Shown here piece by piece: positions 9,109-17,723 of a stretch of 64,000 bases of DNA. The stretch lies in contig NC_015572.1 in the NCBI RefSeq assembly GCF_000214665.1, positions 3,534,001 to 3,598,000 on the forward strand, in the 5' to 3' direction. Position numbers and translations under genes: made by a program. The number at the start of each line of letters is the position of its first letter. The stretch's first letter is position 1. This DNA is from Methylomonas methanica MC09. Lineage in GTDB: Bacteria > Pseudomonadota > Gammaproteobacteria > Methylococcales > Methylomonadaceae. The notes under the pieces are model-generated. The model was not told the DNA's origin. It did not search any database and saw only the letters and a list, made by a program, of their open reading frames with translations.

Positions 9109-9540
9109 TCAGTCTTGCTGCAACAAGCCCATTGCCAACGCTTGCTCCTGGTCGGCGAAAATCGCCATGGCGGTGCTCATGCGCCTGAAGTCCAGGCGCC
9201 GGTAAAAGGCTTCGTTGCCGGCCGACGCATATAAAATGATTTTTCGGTGCCCTTTGGAAAACTCGATAAGTTTGCCGACGATGGCTTTGCCGATGCCCAA
9301 GCCTTGATAATCGGGCAATACCGCAACGTCGCAAATATAGGAACAATCGACGCCGTCCGCCAGCGCCCGACCCGCCGCCACCAGTTTACCGGCATCGAAA
9401 ACAAAGCAGATGTAGCGGCTGTTGGAAAAAGACGTCTGTAAGTCGTCCGGCTTTTTATCGCCTAGCGGGGCGACCCGGTACAGTTCCGATAATTCTTGCC
9501 AATCGGTGTTTTCCAGCGAATATACCCATTCCAGTTCCAA
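9109..9540 (-). CDS. GNAT-family N-acetyltransferase
   Basis: A 143-residue single-domain acyl-CoA-dependent acetyltransferase of unknown acceptor. Motif A is clear: YICDVAVLPDYQGLGIGKAIV, with the Q/RxxGxG/A pyrophosphate loop, then YASAGNEAFYRRLDFR as motif B. The TTG at 9540 is chosen as start because GGGGAGG (complement of 9546-9552) lies 5 nt upstream. The open frame continues further upstream to 9684 but that part has no GNAT character. It faces the MarR gene upstream and ends facing the flavodoxin. The substrate could be a small amine or an amino acid. Confidence 0.8.
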   Translation of the reverse strand: MELEWVYSLENTDWQELSELYRVAPLGDKKPDDLQTSFSNSRYICFVFDAGKLVAAGRALADGVDCSYICDVAVLPDYQGLGIGKAIVGKLIEFSKGHRKIILYASAGNEAFYRRLDFRRMSTAMAIFADQEQALAMGLLQQD

Positions 9541-9761
9541 AAAAACCTCCCCAAAAGTCGGATACGCCAAGGCGGACGGATGACTGTTACATCGCCAACG
9601 TGAACCGACGCAAGTTGCGTCAATATTATCGCCTCGCCGAGACGGCTTGGCGAGCGGCGCGGAATAATCATCGGCCCCGCGCAAGGCTACCGGCTTATCG
9701 CCCCTATGCTTGAGGCTTCGCCATGGAATCCCGCCAACTTAATTTTCGATTTCGATCGTTT

Positions 9762-10307
9762 TCAGAGCCGGCCCTCATTCTCACCCTCCGATTCCAAAGG
9801 CTCCAAGACTTCTTCCAAGGCTTCGGCTGTGGCGCGCAGGGAACCGCTGGACAATACCGGCGAAGCGTCGATATTTTCCGCGCCCATCATGGCCCCGAGC
9901 CGCTGTAGCGATGCCAGCAGCATGGTTTGCTCCCAATCCTGCAGCGCATTCAAACTCTGCACGAAGCGCTCCTGCAATAAGGGTGGGGACGACTGCTGCA
10001 ACGCCAGACCGTCCGGCGTCGCGCCGACCAATACCCGGCGCCGATCCTGTGCATCCCTTTCCCGCGTAATCAGGCCGCGCTGCTCCAGCCGGTTCAGAAT
10101 ATCGGTTACCGTCGCCACACTCAGGCTGACCCGCCCCGCCAGTTCGCTGACCGGCAGCGGATTAACCGGCAAGGCCTTTAAAATCAGCGCTTGCGGCCCG
10201 GTCAAACCGTGGCTTTGCACCAGCGTCCGCGAATGCAGATCCACCGCGCGAATGACGCGCCGTAAGGCGATGATGATCTGATCGGCAATGTCGTTGCGAT
10301 TGGGCAT
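9762..10307 (-). CDS. MarR-family transcriptional regulator
   Basis: A 181-residue winged-helix dimeric repressor or activator that usually responds to small ligands. The winged helix is at residues 45-105, with recognition helix SLSVATVTDILNRLEQRGLI and wing RERDAQDRRRVLVGATPDG. The N- and C-terminal helices would form the dimer interface; a C-terminal tail of about 35 acidic residues is longer than usual. The gene is divergent from the seven-gene operon starting at 10525 and shares a 217-bp intergenic region with it, so it is the best candidate regulator of that operon. A weak dyad, ATTAC-N8-GTAAT (10317-10334), sits just upstream of its own ATG and could be an operator. Confidence 0.88.
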   Translation of the reverse strand: MPNRNDIADQIIIALRRVIRAVDLHSRTLVQSHGLTGPQALILKALPVNPLPVSELAGRVSLSVATVTDILNRLEQRGLITRERDAQDRRRVLVGATPDGLALQQSSPPLLQERFVQSLNALQDWEQTMLLASLQRLGAMMGAENIDASPVLSSGSLRATAEALEEVLEPLESEGENEGRL

Positions 10308-10524
10308 AGAGTCGAAATTACTTAGGGTTGTAATAAATTAAATTCAGCAGAATCCGGCTCTGTCCTTGAAAAAAAGCCGATTTTTCTGCAATATGGTAGC
10401 CAAGCAAGCCAATAAAGTAAGCGAATCCGGACTAAATTGATTTCGGTACAAAGTAATTTTATCCGGATCGTTATGAGGTATTTTGGCTTTTTCCATTTAA
10501 CTCGCCGTGACATGAGGGCCATTT

Positions 10525-10989
10525 TTGACCAGCCTGTTCCATCGCCATTTTAGCTTTTTCAGCACCGCTTCGGGCATACTGTTGCTGGCGTTACAGTTTC
10601 CCGGCCTTGCGCAAGCCCAACAGCAAGCCCCGCGCTTGTTCAGCGACACCCAAACCGCAACCGCCGGTTACTACCGCTTGAATTGGGAAAGCGCCGATAT
10701 CGACCCGGTCGTCGAATTACAGCAAGCCGACAACCCTGCATTTACCGATGCCGACATTCGTTATCGCGGCCATGACGGGGCCAGCGTGGTCTCCGGCATG
10801 CCGGACGGCGAATGGTATTACCGGGCGCGTAGTATTACCGGCGGCAAAGTCAGCCCCTGGAGCGATACGATTGCAGTCAAAGTCGCGCACCATCCCTTGT
10901 CCCGCGCCTGGCTGTTTTTCGGCTTGGGCACATTGGTTTTCGCGGCCACACTACTCCTGATTATTCGCGGCACGGAGCAAAACCGATGA
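10525..10989 (+). CDS. Secreted/membrane-anchored small protein, first gene of the carbamoyl operon
   Basis: A 154-residue protein of unknown function. It has an N-terminal signal peptide (hydrophobic GILLLALQFPGLAQAQ, cleavage after AQA), a central beta-rich domain of about 90 residues resembling a fibronectin-III or carbohydrate-module strand pattern (YYRLNWESADI, EWYYRARSITGGKVSPWS), then one transmembrane helix (WLFFGLGTLVFAATLLLII) and a short basic tail. The predicted topology puts the domain in the periplasm. The TTG start at 10525 is supported by GAGGG 6 nt upstream; an in-frame GTG upstream is followed by a stop. Its stop overlaps the ATG of the next gene (ATGA), indicating translational coupling with the M20 hydrolase. 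It might be a binding or sensing partner for the operon substrate. Confidence 0.7.
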   Translation: MTSLFHRHFSFFSTASGILLLALQFPGLAQAQQQAPRLFSDTQTATAGYYRLNWESADIDPVVELQQADNPAFTDADIRYRGHDGASVVSGMPDGEWYYRARSITGGKVSPWSDTIAVKVAHHPLSRAWLFFGLGTLVFAATLLLIIRGTEQNR

Positions 10990-12233
10990 CTATTCCCGAA
11001 CTGCAGGTCAACACCCGCCGCCTGCGCGACGATGTCGACGCCTTGGCTCGTATCGGCCGCCGCGAAGACCACGGCATTTACCGGATGTCGTTCAGCCCCG
11101 GCGACATGGCCGGACGCGCCTGGTTGTGTCAACGCATTGCCGACAGCGGGCTGGAACTGCATCAAGACGGCGCGGCCAATATCGGCGCGCGGCTGAATTG
11201 GGACGGCAAAACGCCCAGTGTGATGGCCGGCTCGCATATCGATACCGTGCCGGGGGCCGGTCATTTGGACGGCGCGCTGGGCGTGGTTTGCGCGCTGGAG
11301 GCCTTGCGGGTGCTGCAAGAACAACAGATCGCCCTGCGCCGGCCGCTGGAGGCGGTGGCGTTCACCGACGAAGAAGGCCGCTTCGGCGGCATGTTCGGCT
11401 CCCAAGCCATGGCCGGTCTGGTAACGCCCGACTATCTGCGTCACGCCGTCGACCTGAACGGCATCAGCCTGATCGACGCCATGGCGCAACAGGGCCTGGA
11501 TGCCGAAGAGGCCCTGCATGCGCAACGCGCCCCCGGCAGCATTCACGCTTATGTGGAACTGCATATCGAGCAAGGTCCGGTACTGGACCGTAAAGGCGTC
11601 AGCATAGGCGTGGTCGACGCCATCACCGGCCTGTTCAAATGGGAAATCACCCTGACCGGCACCGCCAACCATGCCGGCACTACGCCGATGGACATGCGCA
11701 ACGACGCCTTTCAGGGGTTGGCGGAATTCTCCGGCCAAATCGACCGGATCCTGGAGGAATACGGCAGTCCGCGCAGCACCGCCACGGTGGGCCGTGTCGA
11801 GCTGATTCCCGGTGCCGCCAATGTGATTCCCGGCCAGGTAATCTTTTCGCTGGACGTGCGCGATGCCGACGAGGCCACGCTGAAGCTGCTGGCGGAAGCC
11901 TTCAGCCGCGCCTTATCGGCCATTGCCCGCCGCCGCGGCCTGAAGTTCGAATTTGCGGTATTGAGCGAGTTGGCGGCCGTACGTTGCGCGCCGCAGGTGG
12001 TGCAAGCTATCGAAACCTCGGTGGAAAAAGCCGGGCTAAGCTCGACCCATCTCCCCAGCGGCGCCGCCCACGATGCCCAGATCATTGCCGGCATAGCGCC
12101 GGCGGGCATGATTTTCGTACCGAGCAAGGAAGGCCGCAGCCATTCGGCGGCGGAATGGACGGCCTGGGCCGACATCGAAGCCGGTGCCAACACCTTATTG
12201 AACACTTTGCGCCGACTGGCAAGCACATCATGA
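10986..12233 (+). CDS. M20-family N-carbamoyl/ureido hydrolase (allantoate amidohydrolase-like)
   Basis: A 415-residue Zn-dependent amidase of the HyuC/AllC group, which cleaves N-carbamoyl amino acids, allantoate, ureidoglycolate or beta-ureidopropionate to release CO2 and ammonia. Metal ligands are visible: GSHIDTVPGAGHLDG (His, Asp), FTDEEGRFG (Glu pair), YVELHIEQGPVLD (His) and SGAAHDAQ (His near residue 360). The lid/dimerisation domain contains TGTANHAGTTPMDMRNDA. The length is normal for the family. It overlaps its neighbours by 4 nt on both sides. The combination with a carbamoyltransferase points to a ureido intermediate; the exact substrate cannot be inferred. Confidence 0.9.
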   Translation: MTIPELQVNTRRLRDDVDALARIGRREDHGIYRMSFSPGDMAGRAWLCQRIADSGLELHQDGAANIGARLNWDGKTPSVMAGSHIDTVPGAGHLDGALGVVCALEALRVLQEQQIALRRPLEAVAFTDEEGRFGGMFGSQAMAGLVTPDYLRHAVDLNGISLIDAMAQQGLDAEEALHAQRAPGSIHAYVELHIEQGPVLDRKGVSIGVVDAITGLFKWEITLTGTANHAGTTPMDMRNDAFQGLAEFSGQIDRILEEYGSPRSTATVGRVELIPGAANVIPGQVIFSLDVRDADEATLKLLAEAFSRALSAIARRRGLKFEFAVLSELAAVRCAPQVVQAIETSVEKAGLSSTHLPSGAAHDAQIIAGIAPAGMIFVPSKEGRSHSAAEWTAWADIEAGANTLLNTLRRLASTS

Positions 12234-12979
12234 CGAATCAAGACGAAAATAAGCGTACGCCCGACAGTCAGACCTTTCTGGAGATCGACCCGTTACGGGA
12301 TACCTATCGTAACTTAATCACCCACACCCCGGCCGTCACTCACTCGCTGCAGGCCCACCGCACGGCATTATTGTGCATAGACCTGCAATACCTGGATGCG
12401 GCGCCCGGCCATGGCGTATTTGCCGACGTCACCGCGTCCGGCATACCGCTTGAAGCACAGGAATATTATTTCGACCGTCTTCAGACCACGGTGCTGCCCA
12501 ACGTGCGCAAATTGCAAGACGCCTTTCGCGCCAATCATCTGGAGGTGATTCATACCCGCATCCAGTCCCTGACCCTGGATGGTCGCGACCGCAGTGTCGG
12601 CCATAAGCGCCTACGCCTGCACGCAGCGCCGGGCTCGAAAGACGCGGAGTTTCTGGAACAAGTGGCGCCGGTTGGCGACGAAATCGTCATCAACAAAACC
12701 GCCAGCGGCGTTTTCAACGCCACCAATATCGAATACATCCTGCGCAACATGAGCATCAACGGCCTGTTCGTGGTCGGCGTCTACAGCAACGAATGCGTTT
12801 CCACGGCAATTCGCGACGCCTGCGATTTGGGCTTTCACGTCACGCTGATCGCCGACGGCTGCGCCACGGTGACGCCGGAACTGCAAAAAGCCACCATCAC
12901 CACCATGAAAGACCGTTATGCGCGGGTGATGGATACCGACGAAGCGATTGCGGAAATCCAGAAAGTGGTCGAGCCATGA
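12230..12979 (+). CDS. Isochorismatase-like cysteine hydrolase
   Basis: A 249-residue amidase of the isochorismatase superfamily. The catalytic triad is visible: Asp in LLCIDLQYLD (near residue 48), Lys in INKTASGVF and the nucleophile Cys in YSNECVSTAIRDACDLGF. Relatives include N-carbamoylsarcosine amidase, biuret hydrolase and RutB, all of which act on ureido or amide bonds, in line with the operon. The first 40 residues are an extension relative to nicotinamidase. The ATG at 12230 overlaps the upstream stop (ATGA); the frame is open further upstream but that part is a shadow of the M20 gene. A nicotinamidase role is unlikely given the neighbours. Confidence 0.88.
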   Translation: MTNQDENKRTPDSQTFLEIDPLRDTYRNLITHTPAVTHSLQAHRTALLCIDLQYLDAAPGHGVFADVTASGIPLEAQEYYFDRLQTTVLPNVRKLQDAFRANHLEVIHTRIQSLTLDGRDRSVGHKRLRLHAAPGSKDAEFLEQVAPVGDEIVINKTASGVFNATNIEYILRNMSINGLFVVGVYSNECVSTAIRDACDLGFHVTLIADGCATVTPELQKATITTMKDRYARVMDTDEAIAEIQKVVEP

Positions 12980-14412
12980 ACAGCATGCACGGCGCCTCGC
13001 TGGATCCCGGCACCGGCTGGCTGATCCTGACCGCCTTTTCGGTGCTATGGGTGATACTCGGCGCCTATCTGGGCCGGCGCTCGTCCGGCCTGGAAGGATA
13101 CATGCTGGCCGGACGCAAAGTCGGCATGGCGCTGGGCACCGCTACCGCAATGGCCACCTGGGTCACCAGCAATACCACCATGGCGGCGCCGCAACTGGCC
13201 TTTCAAATGGGTATCTGGGGCATGTTGGGTTATTCGCTGGGCGCGGTGGGCTTGATGATGTTTGCGCCGTTGGCCCGGCGGATCAGGGTATTGATGCCCA
13301 CTGGCTTCACCAGCGGCGATTTCGTCCGACTGCGTTACGGCACCTTTACCTGGCGGGTATTTCTATTGATTTCCTTACTGTACGCCTTCGGTTGGCTGGT
13401 TTCGATGGGCATGGCCGGCGGGGTGTTGGTTAACGCGCTGACCGGCATAGACTACCGCATCGGTATGAGCGTCATTTTGGCGGTTTGCGTGCTGTACACC
13501 ATGCTGGGCGGACTCAAAGCCGTGATCGGCACCGACTTCATTCAAACCCTGATTATCCTGATCGGCGTCGTGGCGCTGGCCTGGCTGGCCATCACCCAGG
13601 TCGGTTTCGAACGCATGCACGCCGCGGCATTGACCAAACGCCCGGAATTGCTGAACCTGCTAATGCCGGCCGCCATCATGTTTCTGTTCAACAATCTGTT
13701 GTTCGGCGTCGGCGAGGTGTTTCATTCCAATGTCTGGTGGAGCCGGGCTTTCGCCTTTCGCGAGGGCATAGGCTTCAAGGCCTATTTTACCGCCGGCTTG
13801 CTATGGATGCCGATTCCGGTCGTGGCCGGTTTCGTCGCTTTGACAGTGCCGGCGCTGGACGTAAACGTACCCGCCGCGGACATGGTGGGGCCGCTGGTAG
13901 CGGCCAAACTATTGGGCAGCAGCGGTGCGGTATTGGTGTTCATCGTGGTATTCGCCGCCCTGGCCTCCAGCCTGGATTCGCTGCTGGCGGCCACCTCCGA
14001 CCTGATTCTGACCGACATTTACAAAGGCCACTTCCGGCCCACGGCCGGCGACGCCGAGCTGGCCCGCGCCGCCCACTGGATGATACTGGGCCTGGGCTTA
14101 TTTGCCTGGCTGATGTGCCTGCCGCGCCTGACCACGCTGGCGCAGTTGCTGTATTTCATGGGTGCTTTCGTCGCCAGCACTATCTGGCCGATCGCCGCCG
14201 GCTTGTTCTGGCGGCGCGCCAATCCGCGCGGCGCGGCGCTGGCAATGATCGCCGGCACTAGCTGCGGCTTGGCCGGTTATTTTCTGATCGGCTTCTACGT
14301 TGCGGCTTTGATATCGGCTGCGGTATCGATGAGTATCGTGTTGTTAAGCACTTGGCTGCGCCCCGACGACTTCGACTGGGCACGACTTGCAACCGACGAG
14401 GTCCGCTCATGA
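12976..14412 (+). CDS. Sodium:solute symporter (SSS family)
   Basis: A 478-residue inner-membrane transporter of the SSS/PutP-like family with about 13 hydrophobic segments. The first is WLILTAFSVLWVILGAYLG. The family signature region is around GRKVGMALGTATAMATWVTSNT, and the Na+-site-like helix contains FAALASSLDSLLAATSDLI. It probably imports the compound degraded or modified by this operon; SSS proteins carry amino acids, sugars, urea, allantoin-like and pantothenate-type solutes. The ATG at 12976 overlaps the upstream stop by 4 nt, and its own stop overlaps the ATG of the 40-residue micro-protein. Confidence 0.9.
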   Translation: MNSMHGASLDPGTGWLILTAFSVLWVILGAYLGRRSSGLEGYMLAGRKVGMALGTATAMATWVTSNTTMAAPQLAFQMGIWGMLGYSLGAVGLMMFAPLARRIRVLMPTGFTSGDFVRLRYGTFTWRVFLLISLLYAFGWLVSMGMAGGVLVNALTGIDYRIGMSVILAVCVLYTMLGGLKAVIGTDFIQTLIILIGVVALAWLAITQVGFERMHAAALTKRPELLNLLMPAAIMFLFNNLLFGVGEVFHSNVWWSRAFAFREGIGFKAYFTAGLLWMPIPVVAGFVALTVPALDVNVPAADMVGPLVAAKLLGSSGAVLVFIVVFAALASSLDSLLAATSDLILTDIYKGHFRPTAGDAELARAAHWMILGLGLFAWLMCLPRLTTLAQLLYFMGAFVASTIWPIAAGLFWRRANPRGAALAMIAGTSCGLAGYFLIGFYVAALISAAVSMSIVLLSTWLRPDDFDWARLATDEVRS

Positions 14413-14531
14413 TCATTTCCGCCACCGCCCTGGCCTGGCTGGTAGGCACGGCCACGCTGGCTACCCTGGCCGCGCCCGTCATATTAATCATTTTTTGGAT
14501 CAGAGACCTATTAAAGGGGCAACTATGGTAG
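14409..14531 (+). CDS. 40-residue membrane micro-protein between symporter and carbamoyltransferase
   Basis: A complete short frame (ATG 14409, TAG 14529-14531) that encodes 40 residues: MIISATALAWLV, a long hydrophobic stretch through VILIIFWI, then the basic tail RDLLKGQLW. It overlaps the symporter stop by 4 nt (ATGA) and the next gene by 7 nt. This exact stitching, together with the single transmembrane helix and positive-inside tail, makes it a likely real gene, perhaps a small accessory subunit of the symporter. Small membrane partners of SSS and other transporters are known, but I do not recognise this sequence. The alternative is a fortuitous spacer. Confidence 0.6.
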   Translation: MIISATALAWLVGTATLATLAAPVILIIFWIRDLLKGQLW

Positions 14532-15583
14532 ACAAATTCCACCCCAAACTGAACGCGCCGGTCGACAAACAACTGATGGATACCCAAGGCTTCGAATGTC
14601 CCCGGCAACTGCTGGAGCATATCAAGGAAGACCTGACACCTCTACTCAGTCTGGCGCAAAGGCCGGTCGTCTCGGCCAACCAATTCAGCCGCGAACAACT
14701 GGTACAACTGGCGCGACTGGCGGCCCGTTACGAGACTCAACCGCAATTGATTACCCGGCCGCTGACCGGCAAAATCCTGGTCAGCGCCTTTTACGAACCC
14801 AGCACCCGTACCCGCCTGTCTTTCGAAAGCGCCTGGCACCGCTTGGGCGGCGACATCATGTCGATCACCGATCCGGCCTCCACCGGCATAGCCAAGGGCG
14901 AATCGCTGTATGACGTCGGCGAGATGCTCAATCATTACGGCGACTTGGTGGTGTTGCGCGACAACGACGCCTCCGCCGTCTATCAAATGTTGGAATCTCT
15001 GCGCATTCCCATTATCAACGGCGGCAACGGCGCCGACGAACACCCCACCCAGGCCATGGCCGATATCTATGCCTTATTGAAATGGCGGCCCAGCTTGTGC
15101 AGTGCGGAGGTCGACCCGGAGCAGCGTATCCAGATCGGCATCATCGGCGTACCGGGCCGGATGCGCACCGTACGCAGCCTGCTGACTTTTCTGTCGCTGT
15201 TCGCCGATGCCATCAACGAAGTGTTGATCATCAGCGACGAAGAGCAGCCTTTCAGCGAAGGCCAACGCGAAACGTTGGAACAGGCCGGGCTGAAACTGCG
15301 GGTCGGCACCGACCTGAACAAAGAGCTGCCGGCGCTGGACGTGGTCTACATCAATGCTATCGCCTGGCTGGGCGACAATTATGAAGAATTGGGCAGCCGC
15401 TACCGGCTGGACCTGTCTTCCCCGCTCAAACCGGATGCCATCATCCTGCACCCGCTGGCTCGCGGTCAGGAACTGCAGCGCGAACTGGACGATACCCCGC
15501 ACAACTGGTATTTCGCCCAGGCTCGCGGCGCGGTGTTCATGCGCATGGCGCTGTTATCTTCAATCTTAAAAATGTTTACTTAA
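14525..15583 (+). CDS. Aspartate-carbamoyltransferase-like protein with altered substrate site
   Basis: A 352-residue member of the ATCase/OTCase superfamily. The carbamoyl-phosphate site is intact: FYEPSTRTRLSFESAWHRLG (STRT), a lysine loop STGIAKGES, HPTQAMADIY, and HPLARGQELQRELDDTPHNW close to PyrB. However, the region that in E. coli PyrB reads TRVQKERL and holds the aspartate-binding Arg and Gln reads NAIAWLGD here (YINAIAWLGDNYEELGSRY). So the second substrate is probably not aspartate. There is an N-terminal extension of about 65 residues. It is co-translated with the symporter and hydrolases and lies 1 nt before the asparagine synthase gene. Pyrimidine synthesis is therefore unlikely; a ureido-forming or ureido-phosphorolysing step is plausible. 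Confidence 0.85.
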   Translation: MVDKFHPKLNAPVDKQLMDTQGFECPRQLLEHIKEDLTPLLSLAQRPVVSANQFSREQLVQLARLAARYETQPQLITRPLTGKILVSAFYEPSTRTRLSFESAWHRLGGDIMSITDPASTGIAKGESLYDVGEMLNHYGDLVVLRDNDASAVYQMLESLRIPIINGGNGADEHPTQAMADIYALLKWRPSLCSAEVDPEQRIQIGIIGVPGRMRTVRSLLTFLSLFADAINEVLIISDEEQPFSEGQRETLEQAGLKLRVGTDLNKELPALDVVYINAIAWLGDNYEELGSRYRLDLSSPLKPDAIILHPLARGQELQRELDDTPHNWYFAQARGAVFMRMALLSSILKMFT

Positions 15584-15584
15584 T

Positions 15585-17591
15585 ATGTGTGGAATAGCCG
15601 GATTTATTTACGCGGACCGTAACCGTCCCGTCGACCCCGAAACCCTGGTCGCCATGGCGGCCATTCAATATCACCGCGGGCCCGACGGCTTCGGTTGGCA
15701 GGCTCGGGACGGTGTCGGCTTCAGCCACGCCCGCCTGTCTATCATAGACCTCAACCAGGAACGCGGCCGGCAACCTTTCATCTCCGCCGACGGCCGACTG
15801 ATGCTGACCCAAAACGGCGAGCTTTACGATTATCAGCGGCTACGGGCCGACCTGACGGCGCGCGGCGACCGTTTTCGCAGCAAAAGCGACTCGGAACTGA
15901 TTTTGCATCTGTATCCCCGCCTGGGCCTGGATGCCAGTTTGCCGCATCTGCGCGGCGAGTTTGCCTTCGCCCTGCATGACCGCGAGCAGGATGTTGTGCA
16001 TCTGGTACGCGACCGCTTCGGCATCAAGCCGTTGTACTGGACGGAAATCGACGGCGGCTTGGTGTTCGGTTCGGAGTTGAAGGTTTTGTTCGCCCATCCC
16101 GAGGTCACTCGCCAATTCGACTCCGCCGGCCTGTATCACCAGCTGATGCAGACCATGGTGCCGGGCAGCACCGCGTTTGCCGGCGTACATCAGGTCAAGC
16201 CCGGCCACGTGGTCAGCATAGAACGCCGCAACGGCCGCCTGCAGATCAGCGACCGCCGTTACTGGGATATGCCGTTTCCGCAAGAACACGAACGCGGCGC
16301 GCCCGGCAATCAGACACAATACATAGACGGCGTGCGCGAGCGGCTGATCGAAGCCGTGCAACTGCGCCTGGAAGCCGACGTACCGGTCGGTTGTTACCTG
16401 TCCGGCGGCATCGACTCTTGCTCCATTATCGGCCTGGCCACTGCCAGCACCCAGGGTGCGGTCAAAGCCTTTACCATCGGCTTCGATAACGCCGATTACG
16501 ACGAAACGCCCATCGCTACCGAAATGGCTCAAGCCACCGGCGCCGATCAAGAAATATTGCGTTTGGACGCTACGCATCTTTACGATCATTTCGAAGAAAC
16601 CCTCTGGCATACCGAGCGTACCATCTACAACACGCTGGGGGTGGCCAAGCTGCTGATGAGCCGCCGCGTCAACGAGATCGGCTACAAAGTGGTTTTGACC
16701 GGCGAAGGCTCCGACGAATTATTCGGCGGCTATCCGGCCTTCCGCCGCGACATGTTTTTGCACGGCCTGGATCACATGCCGCCCGACGAGCGCCGCGAGT
16801 GGGAAGCCATGCTGGCGGAGAGCAATAAGCTGTTTACCGGCGCCATGCTGTCGGAAGACACCATCGACGATCCGGCGCTACGGGCGAAGGTCGGTTTCAC
16901 GCCGTCCTGCCTGCAGCCCTGGCTGGCCAGCGCCCGCCGGGTGCCCGATCTGTTGCATCCGGATCGCCGGGCCGAACTGGCGCATTATTCGCCGGGCGCT
17001 GCGATTGCCGAAGCCCTGGATCAAGACGCCTTGCAAGGTCGCCATCCGCTGGATAAAGCCCAATACGTGTGGATCAAAACTATGCTGGAAGGGCAGATTT
17101 TGACCTGGGGCGGCGACCGGGTGGACATGGCCAATTCCATGGAAGCCCGCCCGCCGTTTCTCGACCACCATCTGGCCGAATACGCGGCCACGCTGCCGCC
17201 CTCCATGCGCATCCACGGCCGCACCGAAAAATACGTACTGCGCGAGGCCATGAAAGGCCTGCTGCCGGAAACTCTCTACAAACGGGAAAAGTTCGCTTTC
17301 ATGGCGCCGCCGGCACATACCGACCCCGGTAAATGGGCAGCCATGCGGGTGTTGGCCGAACGCCATCTGAACTCCGACGCAATCGTCCAGGCCGGCCTGC
17401 TGGACAGCCAGGGCGTGGATGCCTTATTCGCATTACACGACGCGCCGGATACTTCGGTCGCCACCCAAACCCAGCTCGATGCGGTGATCAACCACCTGCT
17501 GGGCGTGCAAATTCTGCATGAGCGTTTTATCGCCGCCGATATTCCGGCCCAAGCCCGGCGCAAGGCGGCTGAATTGGGCTGGCGGGCTTGA
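15585..17591 (+). CDS. Glutamine-hydrolysing asparagine synthase family protein
   Basis: A 668-residue protein of the AsnB family. The N-terminal Ntn glutaminase starts with the catalytic Cys2 (MCGIAGFIY), followed by YHRGPDG, LSIIDL and the NGELYDY motif that binds glutamine. The C-terminal ATP pyrophosphatase domain has the PP-loop SGGIDSCSI (near residue 270) and LTGEGSDELFGGYPAFRR. It would activate a carboxylate as an acyl-adenylate and amidate it with glutamine-derived ammonia. It is longer than E. coli AsnB (554 aa). Position at the end of the carbamoyl operon, 1 nt after the carbamoyltransferase stop, suggests a dedicated amide-forming step on an unusual substrate. Ordinary asparagine synthesis cannot be excluded. 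Confidence 0.9.
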   Translation: MCGIAGFIYADRNRPVDPETLVAMAAIQYHRGPDGFGWQARDGVGFSHARLSIIDLNQERGRQPFISADGRLMLTQNGELYDYQRLRADLTARGDRFRSKSDSELILHLYPRLGLDASLPHLRGEFAFALHDREQDVVHLVRDRFGIKPLYWTEIDGGLVFGSELKVLFAHPEVTRQFDSAGLYHQLMQTMVPGSTAFAGVHQVKPGHVVSIERRNGRLQISDRRYWDMPFPQEHERGAPGNQTQYIDGVRERLIEAVQLRLEADVPVGCYLSGGIDSCSIIGLATASTQGAVKAFTIGFDNADYDETPIATEMAQATGADQEILRLDATHLYDHFEETLWHTERTIYNTLGVAKLLMSRRVNEIGYKVVLTGEGSDELFGGYPAFRRDMFLHGLDHMPPDERREWEAMLAESNKLFTGAMLSEDTIDDPALRAKVGFTPSCLQPWLASARRVPDLLHPDRRAELAHYSPGAAIAEALDQDALQGRHPLDKAQYVWIKTMLEGQILTWGGDRVDMANSMEARPPFLDHHLAEYAATLPPSMRIHGRTEKYVLREAMKGLLPETLYKREKFAFMAPPAHTDPGKWAAMRVLAERHLNSDAIVQAGLLDSQGVDALFALHDAPDTSVATQTQLDAVINHLLGVQILHERFIAADIPAQARRKAAELGWRA

Positions 17592-17723
17592 CCGAAACCG
17601 CTCCACGCGGATAACCGGCCACCGTACCGAAACCTGAATTTCCGCAATTTTCGCCGGAATCCGCTTTGCAGTGTAAAGATTCCGGCTAAACTTGGCTTTG
17701 GCATAAACTAACCGTTCATTGAC

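Noticed and set aside
10322..10522. 66-codon minus frame between the MarR gene and the operon
   Set aside because: Lies in the shared regulatory region, AT-rich, no motif.
14525..15583. Housekeeping aspartate carbamoyltransferase (pyrB)
   Set aside because: Aspartate-binding segment changed, N-terminal extension, and overlap with non-pyrimidine genes.
15840..16610. Long antisense frame (256 codons) within the asparagine synthase gene
   Set aside because: Shadow of a GC-rich coding region; similar long antisense frames occur across most genes here.
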